From an uncultured Flavobacteriales bacterium (GTDB lineage Bacteria > Bacteroidota > Bacteroidia > Flavobacteriales_D > Crocinitomicaceae): 64,000 bases of DNA. A program made the translations under genes and the position numbers. Location of the stretch: NCBI GenBank assembly GCA_913054135.1, contig CAJXJK010000011.1, forward strand, positions 1 to 64,000, read 5' to 3'. Shown here piece after piece: positions 52,466 to 62,388 of the stretch (position 1 is its first letter; the number at the start of each line of letters is the position of its first letter). The notes beneath the pieces were generated by a model. That model saw nothing but the letters and a program-made list of their open reading frames with translations, was not told the DNA's origin and did not search any database.

Positions 52466-54874
52466 ATGGCAGAACAGCAAGAAGTTTTGAGCAAAGTAGA
52501 TAAAAAACATACCGCAGAAGTATTAGCAGATTACAAGTTAGCGAGAATCTCGAGAGAGACATCACTAATGGGGAGAAGAGAAGTATTAGGAGGGAAAGCG
52601 AAATTTGGAATCTTTGGTGACGGTAAAGAAATCGCTCAACTTGCAATGGCCAAACAATTTCAAAATGGAGATTTCAGATCAGGGTATTATCGTGATCAAA
52701 CTTTCATGATGGCAATTGGTGCCTTAACAGTTAAAGAATATTTTGCTGCTCTTTATGCGCATACTGACGTAGAAAAGGAACCTGCATCTGCAGGTCGTCA
52801 AATGGGCGGTCACTTTGCAACAAGAAGTTTGAATGCTGACGGAAGTTGGAAAAACTTAATGGAGCAAAAAAACAGCTCTGCAGACATCTCACCTACGGCC
52901 GGTCAAATGCCAAGACTTGTTGGCTTAGCACTAGCATCTAAAGTGTACAGAACAGATAAGAACTTACATAAAATGACTTCTTTCACTAATAAAGGAAATG
53001 AAGTTGCTTTTGGAACAATTGGTGATGCCTCAACATCTGAAGGACCTTTTTGGGAATCGATTAATGCGGCTGGAGTATTACAAATTCCATTCGCCATGTC
53101 AATTTGGGATGACGGATACGGAATCTCTGTTCCTAAAAAATATCAAACGACAAAAGGAAGTATTTCTGAGGCTCTTAGCGGAATGCAGAGAACGAAGAAA
53201 AGTCCAGGATACGAAATTTTCAAAACAAAAGGATGGGATTACCCGCACCTTTGTGAAACTTATGCAAAAGCGATTAAGCTTTGTAGAGAAGATCACGTGC
53301 CGGTAATGATTCATGTTGAAGAAGTAAACCAACCTCAAGGGCACTCAACTTCAGGATCTCACGAGAGATACAAATCAGAAGAAAGATTAGCTTGGGAAAC
53401 TACCCAAGATTGTATTGAGAAGTTTAAAGAGTTTATTCTAGAAACAGGAATTGCTTCAAATGAAGAATTAGAGGCGATAGAGAAAGAAGCGAAAAAACAC
53501 GTAAAAGACCAAAAAGGTGAAGCTTGGAAAGAATTCAATGCTCTTATCAAAAATGATTTAATTGAAGCTGTTGCTCACATCAATGCTCTGGCAGACGGAA
53601 GTGCTAATGGCGTTTTCATTAAGAAAATGGCTGACGATTTGGGTGCCGTTATGGGGCCAATTAAAAAAGACATCTTTTCGGCAGTTAGAAAAGCAATGAG
53701 GCATACAAGAGGTGAATCATTCGCGGCTAAAGACCAAGTGAATGCTTGGTTGGCGGAGAAAGATGCTGAAAACTTTGATAGATATTCATCTTATTTATAT
53801 TCAAATTCGGAAACTACTATTACAGATGTCAATGAAGTGCAACCTGATTATTCAGGAGATGAAATGACAGATGGTAGAATCATATTGAGAGATAACTTCA
53901 CAGCTTTATTTGATAAATTCCCTGAAGCACTAACTTTTGGAGAAGATGTTGGTAAAATTGGTGGAGTTAACCAATCAATGGAGGGCATGCAAGATAAGTA
54001 CGGAGTTGGTCGTGTGACTGATACCGGAATTAGAGAGTGTACTATCATTGGTCAAGGAATTGGAATGGCAATGAGAGGTTTAAGACCAATTGCCGAGATA
54101 CAATATTTAGATTATTTGCTTTATGCCATTCAAATTTTGAGTGACGATTTAGCAACTGTTCAATACAGAACTAAAGGAGGTCAAAAAGCTCCATTAATCA
54201 TTAGAACAAGAGGTCATAGATTAGAAGGGATCTGGCATTCAGGATCACCAATGGGAATGATCATAAACGCCTTAAGAGGAATGTACATCTGTGTTCCGAG
54301 AAACATGACAAAAGCAGCTGGAATGTACAATACATTGATGGCTTCTGATGAACCAGCTTTAGTGGTTGAATGCTTGAACGGATATAGAAAGAAAGAAAAA
54401 GTGCCAACTAATTACGGGGAGTTCTTTGAACCTCTAGGTAAAGTTGATACTGTGCGTGAAGGAACAGACGTTACAGTAGTATCATACGGTTCTACCTTCA
54501 ATATTTGTGAAGTTGTTGCACAGCAATTAGCTGAAGTAGGTATTTCAGTTGAATTAATTGATGCGCAAACATTAGTACCTTTCGATAATGACGCAGACAT
54601 TGCAAAGTCACTGACAAAGACTAATCGATTGGTAATTGTAGATGAGGACGTTTCTAGCGGAGCAACTGCCTATATTCTAGATCAAATATTAGTGAAGCAA
54701 AAAGGATACTTCTCTTTAGACTCACAACCTATTACAGTTTCTGCTCAAGACCATAGACCAGCTTATAGTACAGATGGTGACTATTACTCTAAACCAAATG
54801 AAGAGACTATCTTTGATGCGGTTTACAACTTGATGAATGAAGCAGATCCAGAGCAATATCCTGCAATTTACTAG
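52466..54874 (+). CDS. Fused alpha/beta E1 subunit of a 2-oxoacid dehydrogenase
   Basis: An 802-residue thiamine-diphosphate enzyme that decarboxylates a branched-chain or related 2-oxoacid and passes the acyl group to the E2 lipoyl domain. The N-terminal half (to about 390) is the alpha part, with TIGDASTSEGPFWESINAAG as the thiamine-diphosphate/Mg region, and WDDGYGIS. The C-terminal half (about 470-802) is the beta part (ALTFGEDVGKIGGVNQSMEGM, and GIGMAMRGLRPIAEIQYLDY). The alpha and beta parts are separate genes in most bacteria. ATG 52466 is used; the frame could extend by three codons to TTG 52457. No E2 or E3 gene is adjacent. Confidence 0.9.
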   Translation: MAEQQEVLSKVDKKHTAEVLADYKLARISRETSLMGRREVLGGKAKFGIFGDGKEIAQLAMAKQFQNGDFRSGYYRDQTFMMAIGALTVKEYFAALYAHTDVEKEPASAGRQMGGHFATRSLNADGSWKNLMEQKNSSADISPTAGQMPRLVGLALASKVYRTDKNLHKMTSFTNKGNEVAFGTIGDASTSEGPFWESINAAGVLQIPFAMSIWDDGYGISVPKKYQTTKGSISEALSGMQRTKKSPGYEIFKTKGWDYPHLCETYAKAIKLCREDHVPVMIHVEEVNQPQGHSTSGSHERYKSEERLAWETTQDCIEKFKEFILETGIASNEELEAIEKEAKKHVKDQKGEAWKEFNALIKNDLIEAVAHINALADGSANGVFIKKMADDLGAVMGPIKKDIFSAVRKAMRHTRGESFAAKDQVNAWLAEKDAENFDRYSSYLYSNSETTITDVNEVQPDYSGDEMTDGRIILRDNFTALFDKFPEALTFGEDVGKIGGVNQSMEGMQDKYGVGRVTDTGIRECTIIGQGIGMAMRGLRPIAEIQYLDYLLYAIQILSDDLATVQYRTKGGQKAPLIIRTRGHRLEGIWHSGSPMGMIINALRGMYICVPRNMTKAAGMYNTLMASDEPALVVECLNGYRKKEKVPTNYGEFFEPLGKVDTVREGTDVTVVSYGSTFNICEVVAQQLAEVGISVELIDAQTLVPFDNDADIAKSLTKTNRLVIVDEDVSSGATAYILDQILVKQKGYFSLDSQPITVSAQDHRPAYSTDGDYYSKPNEETIFDAVYNLMNEADPEQYPAIY

Positions 54875-54893
54875 AACATTAGTCGTATTTGTA

Positions 54894-56360
54894 TTATTTT
54901 CTTTTTAACCAAGCCGAGTTATGCTGATCTTCATAAACTGGCTCTTGGTCATTACTTAATTTCTTAAATAAGCCATAGGCTAATTCAGCAACATTAGGAT
55001 CAACTTCTTTTCTAAGCATCTCTGCTTTATAGTGATCGCCTACAAAGTTAATAGTGAACTTACCTTTTCTGAACTCTTCATGATCAATCGCAAATCTGCA
55101 GAATGCGTTAGTTGTCGCGAATCCATTAATTTGATAATCATCAATTGCTTTCAACATTTTTTCAATTGCGGCATCTCTATCCTCAGCATGCACAATTAGT
55201 TTAGCAATCATTGGATCATAATTCAAAGGAATTGTCATTCCCTGCTCATAACCATCATCAACTCTCACTCCTAGTCCTTCAGGCTTTTTGTAATGAACTA
55301 TTTTACCTAAGTCAGGTAAGAATTCGTTTTCAGGATCTTCGGCATATACTCTCACTTCAATTGAGTGCCCATTGATTTTCACATCTTCTTGTTTGATGTC
55401 AAGAACTTCACCTCTAGCAACTTTTATTTGTTCTTCAACAAGATCTAATCCTGTAATCTCTTCAGTCACCGGATGCTCAACTTGAAGACGAGTGTTCATT
55501 TCTAAGAAATAAAAATTCTTGTCTTTATCTAACAAGAACTCAACCGTTCCTACTCCTTCATAATTACATGATTTAGCAACATTAACTGCTGCCTGTCCTA
55601 TTCTAGCTCTTAGCTCAGCATCAACTACTGGAGACGGAGCCTCTTCAACTACTTTTTGATGTCTTCTTTGAATTGAACACTCTCTTTCATTTAAGTGGAT
55701 GACATTACCATGTGCATCCGCCAAAATTTGAATTTCAATATGTTTGGGCTGCTGAACAAACTTCTCAATAAACATTGCTCCGTTACCGAAAGAGTTAATC
55801 GCTTCAGAAGTCGCTCTTTCAAACTGTTCTTCAAACTCTCCCTCGTTTTCAACAACTCTCATTCCTTTTCCACCACCACCAGCAGATGCTTTCAATAAAA
55901 TTGGATAACCAATTTCAGCAGCAATCTTTTTTCCAGAAGCAATATCAGTTAGCTCTTCGTCAGTTCCAGGAACCATAGGTACATTAAATGCTTTCACTGC
56001 TTGTTTGGCATCTAGCTTGTCTCCCATCACATTGATGGCTTCAATTGAAGGACCAATGAATTTGATTCCAGCCTCAGAAACACGTCTTGCAAACTCTGAA
56101 TTCTCTGATAAGAAACCGTATGCAGGGTGAATTCCATCAGTGCCAGTTTTGACAGCAACTTCAAGAACTTTATCCATGTTCAAATAACTCTCTGAAGGAG
56201 TTGCCTCACCAATACAATAAGCTTCATCAGCATATTTCACGAAAGGTGCGTCAGCATCTACATCTGAATATATAGCGACAGATTGAATATTCAATCTTCT
56301 CAATGTCTTCATTATTCTCAAGGTAATTTCACCTCTATTTGCAACTAATACTTTATTCAT
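54894..56360 (-). CDS. accC: Biotin carboxylase subunit (AccC-type)
   Basis: A 488-residue ATP-grasp biotin carboxylase. It begins NKVLVANRGEITLRIMKTL. The glycine loop is KASAGGGGKGM (157-167), ERECSIQRRHQKVVEEAPSP is the active-site region, and EMNTRLQVEHPVTE is the C-lobe. The usual biotin-carrier partner accB is not adjacent. The subunit could serve acetyl-CoA or propionyl-CoA carboxylase. It is 488 residues, longer than the common 450, with an extra C-terminus. It is 8 bp downstream of the TamB gene and may be co-transcribed with it. Confidence 0.92.
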   Translation of the reverse strand: MNKVLVANRGEITLRIMKTLRRLNIQSVAIYSDVDADAPFVKYADEAYCIGEATPSESYLNMDKVLEVAVKTGTDGIHPAYGFLSENSEFARRVSEAGIKFIGPSIEAINVMGDKLDAKQAVKAFNVPMVPGTDEELTDIASGKKIAAEIGYPILLKASAGGGGKGMRVVENEGEFEEQFERATSEAINSFGNGAMFIEKFVQQPKHIEIQILADAHGNVIHLNERECSIQRRHQKVVEEAPSPVVDAELRARIGQAAVNVAKSCNYEGVGTVEFLLDKDKNFYFLEMNTRLQVEHPVTEEITGLDLVEEQIKVARGEVLDIKQEDVKINGHSIEVRVYAEDPENEFLPDLGKIVHYKKPEGLGVRVDDGYEQGMTIPLNYDPMIAKLIVHAEDRDAAIEKMLKAIDDYQINGFATTNAFCRFAIDHEEFRKGKFTINFVGDHYKAEMLRKEVDPNVAELAYGLFKKLSNDQEPVYEDQHNSAWLKRK

Positions 56361-56368
56361 TTGATTAT

Positions 56369-59300
56369 TTATTCTGGTGTTTCATCCTCCTCGTCTGGCA
56401 AAGGTTCCCATTTGCTACTTCTTCTATTTTCTTTCTTAAACTTAACTTTATTTTCTTTCTTTCTGAAGATATTTAAAAACTTCTGTAGTAATTTGAACTC
56501 CTTGGTTGTATTAAAAGTCTCTTGATAGTGCAAGCTAACTCCCTGAGTAAAATGTCCTTCGGCAGTTATTGATGCCTCATTCGTCTCGTTGAAAAAATTC
56601 ATTGTAAAAGTGCCGTCATCATTCAATCTGTATTCAATATCAACATCACCTACAATATTTCCTCCACTAACGGTCTCTCCTTCTTCAGGATTTAGAACTC
56701 CAAAACTTGTTGAAATTGTTGTTCGGTCATTAATTGCCGTTCTAATTTTCACCGTGGTTTCTGTTTCACTAAGACCTGCTTCAAGATCATAATTTTCCCC
56801 TACTCCGCTCAGAATACTATTAATTTGAGTCTCAGCAAGACCAAGCACAACATTTTCACCTCCTGCTCCTCCGCCATAAATAGGAATGAACCTCTTTAAA
56901 ACTAAGAGCGCAAAGAATTGTTTGTTTAGTTCATCATTATTGGCACTCAATTCAGCAATAGCTTGTTTCCCTAAGTCATCTGCTTTTGGAGCTGAAATTT
57001 CAAATTTTAGTTCGGGTTTCATTAAAGTATTACTCATCACCAATACGCCGAATACATCATCTTTCTTTTTAGTGTTTCCAGATTCAGGCGGCATAATATC
57101 TGCCAATGACAAGTTTCTTAAAAACTGAGCTTTCAAAGCTATATTGGCATCATACGGACTACCTGTCCACTCTACGGTTCCACCTTTCACCAATTCAAAA
57201 TCTTCTTCAACTAATTTTTTGATTCTCATCTCATATCTTCCATTATCTACAATGTATTTCCCTCTCATTGTGAGATCGCCAAAATCATCCATTAATATTT
57301 CAAGATTAGCATCACCTGCAGCAACTATTTGATCCCCTGTAAGCGGATCGAAAACAATAATTATTTCAGCTGACGGTTGAACTTTGAATCTCATATCAAG
57401 CGTCATCCCCAGTCTTTCAACACCTTGGGTTTCATTCCCGTCTTTAGTTTTCAAGCTGTCATGCAAGAAAAATTCGTCATCAAAAATCACGAATGAGTTT
57501 TCTTCTAAGTCTGAATTACCATACATAGGTAGCGTCAATTTAGTACCCTCTTTTGTTTCTACATCTACATCAATTTCGGTTAATCCGTCATATCCAAAAA
57601 TATCTACATAACCCTGAACATAAGCTTTTCCATGATAATAATCACCCTCTTTGTATTCAGTATCCATCACTAGGAATTGCTGGGTAATGGTAGGATTAGC
57701 CATATCCAACATCATATTATAATTCCAATCGGCCCAATCATAATGATAAATACTTAGTTGGGCATCTGCTACATTACTTTCTTGATCAACTATAGAGAGA
57801 TGATTGGCTATGATTTCACCTTCTCCCAATTCAATAACGCCTGATGCACCAAAGAAAACATTGAACATTGGCACTTTAACTTTGGCGTAAACAACTTCTA
57901 GGTCACCATTCACAATTGGATTGTCTAATTCGCCACTCACATGCAGCTCTCCATCTAACACCCCGCCTATATCAGTATATAAGTCTGGATCATCAAAAGC
58001 ATTCAGGAATCCAATATCTGTTTGATCGAAAATTACATCTAAGTCAATATTATCTCTTTCTCTTTGAGTGTAATAATCACCCTTGAACTTGAAAGTTGGC
58101 AGAGAATCCCTTTTGAAATTACCACTCAGAACAACCGATTTTAAATCAGGATTCCAATCACTTTTCACATAGACATCTCCGACCAAATTATCATTAACCT
58201 TGAATTCTTGAATATGTGATTCTGCATCAAACTTAATTGGGTTGTATACATCCGCTACATTTCCGTCAATGTTTAGCAAACCATTCAACTTTACATCATC
58301 TCCAATGAATGCATCTAAATCAGAAAGATCAAAGTCTCTCACCTTTACATGAAGCCAGTCTTCAGGCTTATGAGAAATAATACCATCAACAGCAACAGAA
58401 TGGGTCTCATGTGAGACGTTGAAATTATCAAACACCATATGCTCGGGGTTCCATAAAAATCTTGACTCAGGATCAATATCATATCTATGGTCTTTAAGAT
58501 AAAAGAATGAAGGGCTGAAAGAAGTTAAGATATTACTTCCTCTCGCGATATAAGAATCAAAAGCAAAGAGTGCCGGTTTCATTCGGCCAAACCCATCCCA
58601 ACCTGACATGGTATGAAACTCATTTCTTTTTATTCTAGAATCAAAGAACACATGAGTCACTGCTAAGCTATCAGTAATTCTGATAAACTCGGCCTGATAG
58701 AATAAATTGGCCTTTAAACTATCAAAGTGATTTTCAATATTAATTTCTTTGAAGATCATTCCATGATACTCAACCAAATCAGAATTTAAATCAAATGCGA
58801 ACCTTTTTTCAGAATGATCAAATTCTGATCTTATCACTGTACCGGTTTCGATATAAATGTCAGGATCATAGAATTGTAGCAATGAATTTGCGTCTTTAAA
58901 ATTTATATAAAGTGAATAATTCTCGGCATCTGCATCATGTTCATGTTGATCTTCAATTACGTTATCCAAAACGTAGGAAAGCTGCTCTGTAACTGCATGA
59001 CCGACATCTTCAAGATCATATTTCCCCGCCAAATCCATATCAACATAAGGTGAACGCAGCTTGATTGTATCTGAAGTTTCAGAGCGGCTTATATGAAGCG
59101 TCATTTTATCCATTTCAAAATCAAGATTGTCATCATGATAATCTAGCCCCGATACAGTAACGTCACCGTAAAGCGAATTCAGGCCAGTGCCATGAATATT
59201 GACATCAATATGAGATGCAAAGCGCTGATACAAGTCCTTTTGAGCCAGAGTTAAATCATCAATATGCGCACTGTCAATTCTAACCTGAAAATCAAAAACC

Positions 59301-60931
59301 ATGTCGTTTTTAAGATCAACTGACCCATCATATTCTAAGGCCAGATTATCATCTTCAACTGTCACTACACCTTTGAATAGGTTGTTTGAGAATTTACCAT
59401 TACGAATGATGATCCCATGGTAGTTATATCCATAGATTTCAGCCTGCGAAAGGCCGCCTTCAAAAACTAGACTCAAGTCATCTTCTTCAAACCCTCTACC
59501 ATTCACAGTTAACTTTCCGCTCACCGGACCGAGAATATCATTCTTTGTAATAATACCTAAATCAAGATTTTCAACGATAACGTCATCACCCACCAATTCT
59601 GGCTTGCCTCCTTCATAGGCATACAATGAATCAACTTCGTCATATGTGAATTTCAGACCATACTGAGAATGTACATTTCCAATGCCAGTGTAAAGGTCAC
59701 CATCAACAACAAAATCGTTAATGTATCCGAAAAAAGATCCATCTTCTAAGCGAACAATGTTCGCAGCTTGAAATTGATTCAGGTTTTGATCTAATATCTC
59801 TTTTAATTTATCATTGAGCAAAGGATCGAGGTTTAATTTTCTTACATCAGCAATGGAAGTTTGAAAAAGATTAATCTTTTGTTCAAAGAGCGCCTCATCA
59901 ATATTTTTGAGATGCGGAATTTCAAAATCTCCTCTAATTCTTGTTGTGTCAAGCATTGAAATATCTACATTACTCAGTTGCATTCCATAAACCGCCTTAG
60001 AAACTTCAATGTTATGAATGTCAGCATGGTCGGTCATACCCCAAAGATTTGGCACAAAATGAGCAAGTTCTTCGAAGTAAAGTTTAGAATCTGAAATCTG
60101 AGCATTAAACTTCACATCTTCTACAAAGTTCTTCCAATCTGCTTTTCCGTTAGGCGTATGCAGTTCAAAGTAAGGGGCATGCAAGTACGATTTATACAAT
60201 CCCAACTTCATGTTTTTCAAGCCTAACAGAGTTGAATCATAATGCACACGAGAAGTAAGATGCATCAACCTGAGGCCAGACTTATCTTCAAAGCGAAGGC
60301 CCTCTAAATTAATATCCAATGCTCCTTGCTCCATTTGAAAGTCAGAGAATTTGCCATGCAAATGATTTACATCAATGTGAGCAAAGTCTAAGCCTTCTTC
60401 TTTAGGCGCTTTATTAAAGTCATCATAAATAAAATGTATGTCGTTAACGGAGATTTCTTGAACCCCAATTTTGAACTTTGACTGGCTTGTGTCGGGTTCT
60501 TCTTTCTTGAAGTAATCGATTATATGCTGAAAACTGAGTGATGTATCTCCCTCATATTTCCTAATGTGAACATGTCCGTTATTCAATTCAAGATTGCTAA
60601 CCTCAACAAATCCTTCTGAAATGCTCCAATCAGCAATGTTTGCGGTTATTGATTCAGTGAATAAAAAGGTGTCTTTTTGAATATCTTCAAGGTAAATCCC
60701 TTCCAATTCAGCCTTGTCAAAAAATCTAAAATCAACTTTATCAATTCTAACCTCTGTTCCTAATTGGTTGGTGAGATAAGCCGAAGCTTGTTGAGCCGCC
60801 CAAGTTTGAAACCAGGAAGTTCTGATGGCAAAGGCGACAAAAATTACGGCAACAATAGCAATCTCGAATAACAGATGTAATCCTCTGCTAAATCCTCTAA
60901 GTATTTTACCTAATTTTGCGATTGCGCTTAT
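56369..60931 (-). CDS. tamB: TamB-like translocation and assembly module protein
   Basis: A very large inner-membrane-anchored, periplasm-spanning protein of the TamB/AsmA superfamily, linked to outer-membrane assembly or lipid transport. The first canonical start (TTG 60706) gives 1445 residues. The frame remains open for about 75 codons further upstream and encodes the expected signal anchor (FEIAIVAVIFVAFAIRTSWF). No ATG, GTG or TTG occurs in that part before the stop, so I place the N-terminus near ATA 60931. The C-terminal TamB (DUF490) domain is around 1000-1410 in the 1445-residue numbering. It abuts accC. Start uncertain, family call firm. Confidence 0.7.
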   Translation of the reverse strand: MSAIAKLGKILRGFSRGLHLLFEIAIVAVIFVAFAIRTSWFQTWAAQQASAYLTNQLGTEVRIDKVDFRFFDKAELEGIYLEDIQKDTFLFTESITANIADWSISEGFVEVSNLELNNGHVHIRKYEGDTSLSFQHIIDYFKKEEPDTSQSKFKIGVQEISVNDIHFIYDDFNKAPKEEGLDFAHIDVNHLHGKFSDFQMEQGALDINLEGLRFEDKSGLRLMHLTSRVHYDSTLLGLKNMKLGLYKSYLHAPYFELHTPNGKADWKNFVEDVKFNAQISDSKLYFEELAHFVPNLWGMTDHADIHNIEVSKAVYGMQLSNVDISMLDTTRIRGDFEIPHLKNIDEALFEQKINLFQTSIADVRKLNLDPLLNDKLKEILDQNLNQFQAANIVRLEDGSFFGYINDFVVDGDLYTGIGNVHSQYGLKFTYDEVDSLYAYEGGKPELVGDDVIVENLDLGIITKNDILGPVSGKLTVNGRGFEEDDLSLVFEGGLSQAEIYGYNYHGIIIRNGKFSNNLFKGVVTVEDDNLALEYDGSVDLKNDMVFDFQVRIDSAHIDDLTLAQKDLYQRFASHIDVNIHGTGLNSLYGDVTVSGLDYHDDNLDFEMDKMTLHISRSETSDTIKLRSPYVDMDLAGKYDLEDVGHAVTEQLSYVLDNVIEDQHEHDADAENYSLYINFKDANSLLQFYDPDIYIETGTVIRSEFDHSEKRFAFDLNSDLVEYHGMIFKEINIENHFDSLKANLFYQAEFIRITDSLAVTHVFFDSRIKRNEFHTMSGWDGFGRMKPALFAFDSYIARGSNILTSFSPSFFYLKDHRYDIDPESRFLWNPEHMVFDNFNVSHETHSVAVDGIISHKPEDWLHVKVRDFDLSDLDAFIGDDVKLNGLLNIDGNVADVYNPIKFDAESHIQEFKVNDNLVGDVYVKSDWNPDLKSVVLSGNFKRDSLPTFKFKGDYYTQRERDNIDLDVIFDQTDIGFLNAFDDPDLYTDIGGVLDGELHVSGELDNPIVNGDLEVVYAKVKVPMFNVFFGASGVIELGEGEIIANHLSIVDQESNVADAQLSIYHYDWADWNYNMMLDMANPTITQQFLVMDTEYKEGDYYHGKAYVQGYVDIFGYDGLTEIDVDVETKEGTKLTLPMYGNSDLEENSFVIFDDEFFLHDSLKTKDGNETQGVERLGMTLDMRFKVQPSAEIIIVFDPLTGDQIVAAGDANLEILMDDFGDLTMRGKYIVDNGRYEMRIKKLVEEDFELVKGGTVEWTGSPYDANIALKAQFLRNLSLADIMPPESGNTKKKDDVFGVLVMSNTLMKPELKFEISAPKADDLGKQAIAELSANNDELNKQFFALLVLKRFIPIYGGGAGGENVVLGLAETQINSILSGVGENYDLEAGLSETETTVKIRTAINDRTTISTSFGVLNPEEGETVSGGNIVGDVDIEYRLNDDGTFTMNFFNETNEASITAEGHFTQGVSLHYQETFNTTKEFKLLQKFLNIFRKKENKVKFKKENRRSSKWEPLPDEEDETPE

Positions 60932-60936
60932 TTTTG
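60929..60936 (+). promoter_or_regulatory. Putative -7 element for tsaD, within the divergent gap
   Basis: TATTTTTG matches TAnnTTTG and lies 17 bp before the TTG start of tsaD. It overlaps the probable 5' end of the divergent tamB frame. A -33 TTG at the right spacing is not obvious, so the evidence is a motif match. Confidence 0.35.
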
Positions 60937-60952
60937 TATAAAAGTAATAAAA

Positions 60953-61975
60953 TTGACTGCCAAAGACACCATAATTTTAGGAATAGAATCGTCTTGCGAC
61001 GATACTTCAGCTGCCGTATTAAAAAACGGCAAAATCTTATCAAATATTGTTGCAGGACAAAAGGTTCATGAAAACTACGGAGGCGTAGTTCCAGAGCTAG
61101 CTTCAAGGGCACATCAACAGAACATAATACCTGTTGTTGACCAAGCCATTAAAGAAGCTGGTATTTCAAAAGAAGATTTAGATGGAATTGCCTTCACAAG
61201 AGGACCTGGATTGTTAGGTTCTTTGTTAGTAGGCGTAAGTTTCGCGAAGAGCTTTGGAATGGCATTAGACATCCCGCTAATTGAGGTTAATCATATGCAG
61301 GGGCATGTTTTGGCGCACTTTATTGATGATGAAAGTCAAAAGAAGCCTTCATTCCCTTTCATTTGTCTCACTGTTTCAGGAGGTCACACTCAAATAGTCT
61401 TGATTAAAAGTCATTTTGATATGGAGATTATTGGTCAAACCATTGATGACGCAGCAGGAGAAGCATTTGATAAGGCAGCCAAACTATTGAGTTTACCTTA
61501 TCCGGGAGGACCGTTGGTTGATAGGCATGCTAAAGATGGGGACCCAAAAAAGTATCCTTTTCCAATTTCAAACGTGCCTGATTTTAACTTTAGCTTTAGT
61601 GGGCTCAAAACTTCTCTTCTTTATTTTTTGAAAAAAGAACTGGCCAATGATGATAAATTTATTGAAAATAATTTGGCAGATATTTGTGCATCTTACCAAC
61701 ACACCATTATTAAATCTTTGTTTAAAAAGCTAATTAAAGCTTGTAAAAAGCACGGAATCAGTGATGTTGCCATAGCTGGTGGAGTATCAGCAAATTCACT
61801 TTTACGTTCTGAATTAGAACGAATTGGTAGACAAGAAAAATGGAATACCTACATTCCAAAATTTGAATTTTGTACTGATAATGCAGCCATGATAGCAATA
61901 GCGGGCCACTTCAAATTTGAAAATTCTGACTTCGTTGGGCAAGATATCGTTCCAAACGCGAGATTAAAGTTTTAG
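60953..61975 (+). CDS. tsaD: tRNA N6-adenosine threonylcarbamoyltransferase
   Basis: Catalyses the final step of t6A37 synthesis in ANN-decoding tRNAs, with TsaB, TsaC and TsaE. The 340 residues have the actin-like ATPase fold (ILGIESSCDDTSAAV). Metal-binding H114 and H118 are in VNHMQGHVL, and the aspartate ligand D309 is in FCTDNAAM. Ligand loop AGGVSAN is present. The start is TTG 60953: no in-frame ATG lies between it and the upstream stop at 60911-60913. Nearly no gap separates it from divergent tamB. Confidence 0.95.
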   Translation: MTAKDTIILGIESSCDDTSAAVLKNGKILSNIVAGQKVHENYGGVVPELASRAHQQNIIPVVDQAIKEAGISKEDLDGIAFTRGPGLLGSLLVGVSFAKSFGMALDIPLIEVNHMQGHVLAHFIDDESQKKPSFPFICLTVSGGHTQIVLIKSHFDMEIIGQTIDDAAGEAFDKAAKLLSLPYPGGPLVDRHAKDGDPKKYPFPISNVPDFNFSFSGLKTSLLYFLKKELANDDKFIENNLADICASYQHTIIKSLFKKLIKACKKHGISDVAIAGGVSANSLLRSELERIGRQEKWNTYIPKFEFCTDNAAMIAIAGHFKFENSDFVGQDIVPNARLKF

Positions 61976-62007
61976 GCAGCTTTTTGAAAACTTTTCTCGT
62001 CTTTAAG

Positions 62008-62388
62008 ATGATGAAAAAAATCTTTCTTATTCTGCTATTAACTCCCTTTTTGTTTTTCGCTTGTCAAAAAAATGAATACAATTCATACATAGGTACTTAT
62101 GAGTGCGAGGTTATCTATCACTGGGATAGCAGTGGTGTTAGCATTGACACTACCTACAATGAAATGGCTGAAATCATTGAGAAAGATGAAAAAAACATGC
62201 AATTCAGAGATCTACCCATTCCTTATAAGTACATCTCAAAAGAAGGCTACTTTGCTGATGACAATTTTATACCGGGCTACATTTGGGGCAGACAAATTAC
62301 TCTAAGAAATGACAGTCTGCTATATCTGCATCACGAAGCTGGAGCTGACCATAGCTGGTCACTTAGATACAAAGGGAAAAAACTTTAA
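62008..62388 (+). CDS. Lipoprotein, 126 aa, unknown function
   Basis: A small lipoprotein with a signal peptide MMKKIFLILLLTPFLFFAC and a lipobox LFFAC at Cys19. The mature domain is about 105 residues, beta-rich (IGTYECEVIYHWDSSGVSIDTTYNEM). No family is recognised. ATG 62008 is used, with ATG 62011 just after. An earlier TTG at 61984 would add eight residues before the hydrophobic signal. The last four bases overlap the converging LhgO gene. It follows tsaD by 32 bp. Confidence 0.6.
   Translation: MMKKIFLILLLTPFLFFACQKNEYNSYIGTYECEVIYHWDSSGVSIDTTYNEMAEIIEKDEKNMQFRDLPIPYKYISKEGYFADDNFIPGYIWGRQITLRNDSLLYLHHEAGADHSWSLRYKGKKL

Noticed and set aside
52305-52646. 113-residue minus-strand frame at the start of the E1 gene
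   Set aside because: It is mostly antisense to the E1 fusion and hydrophobic by virtue of the reverse frame.
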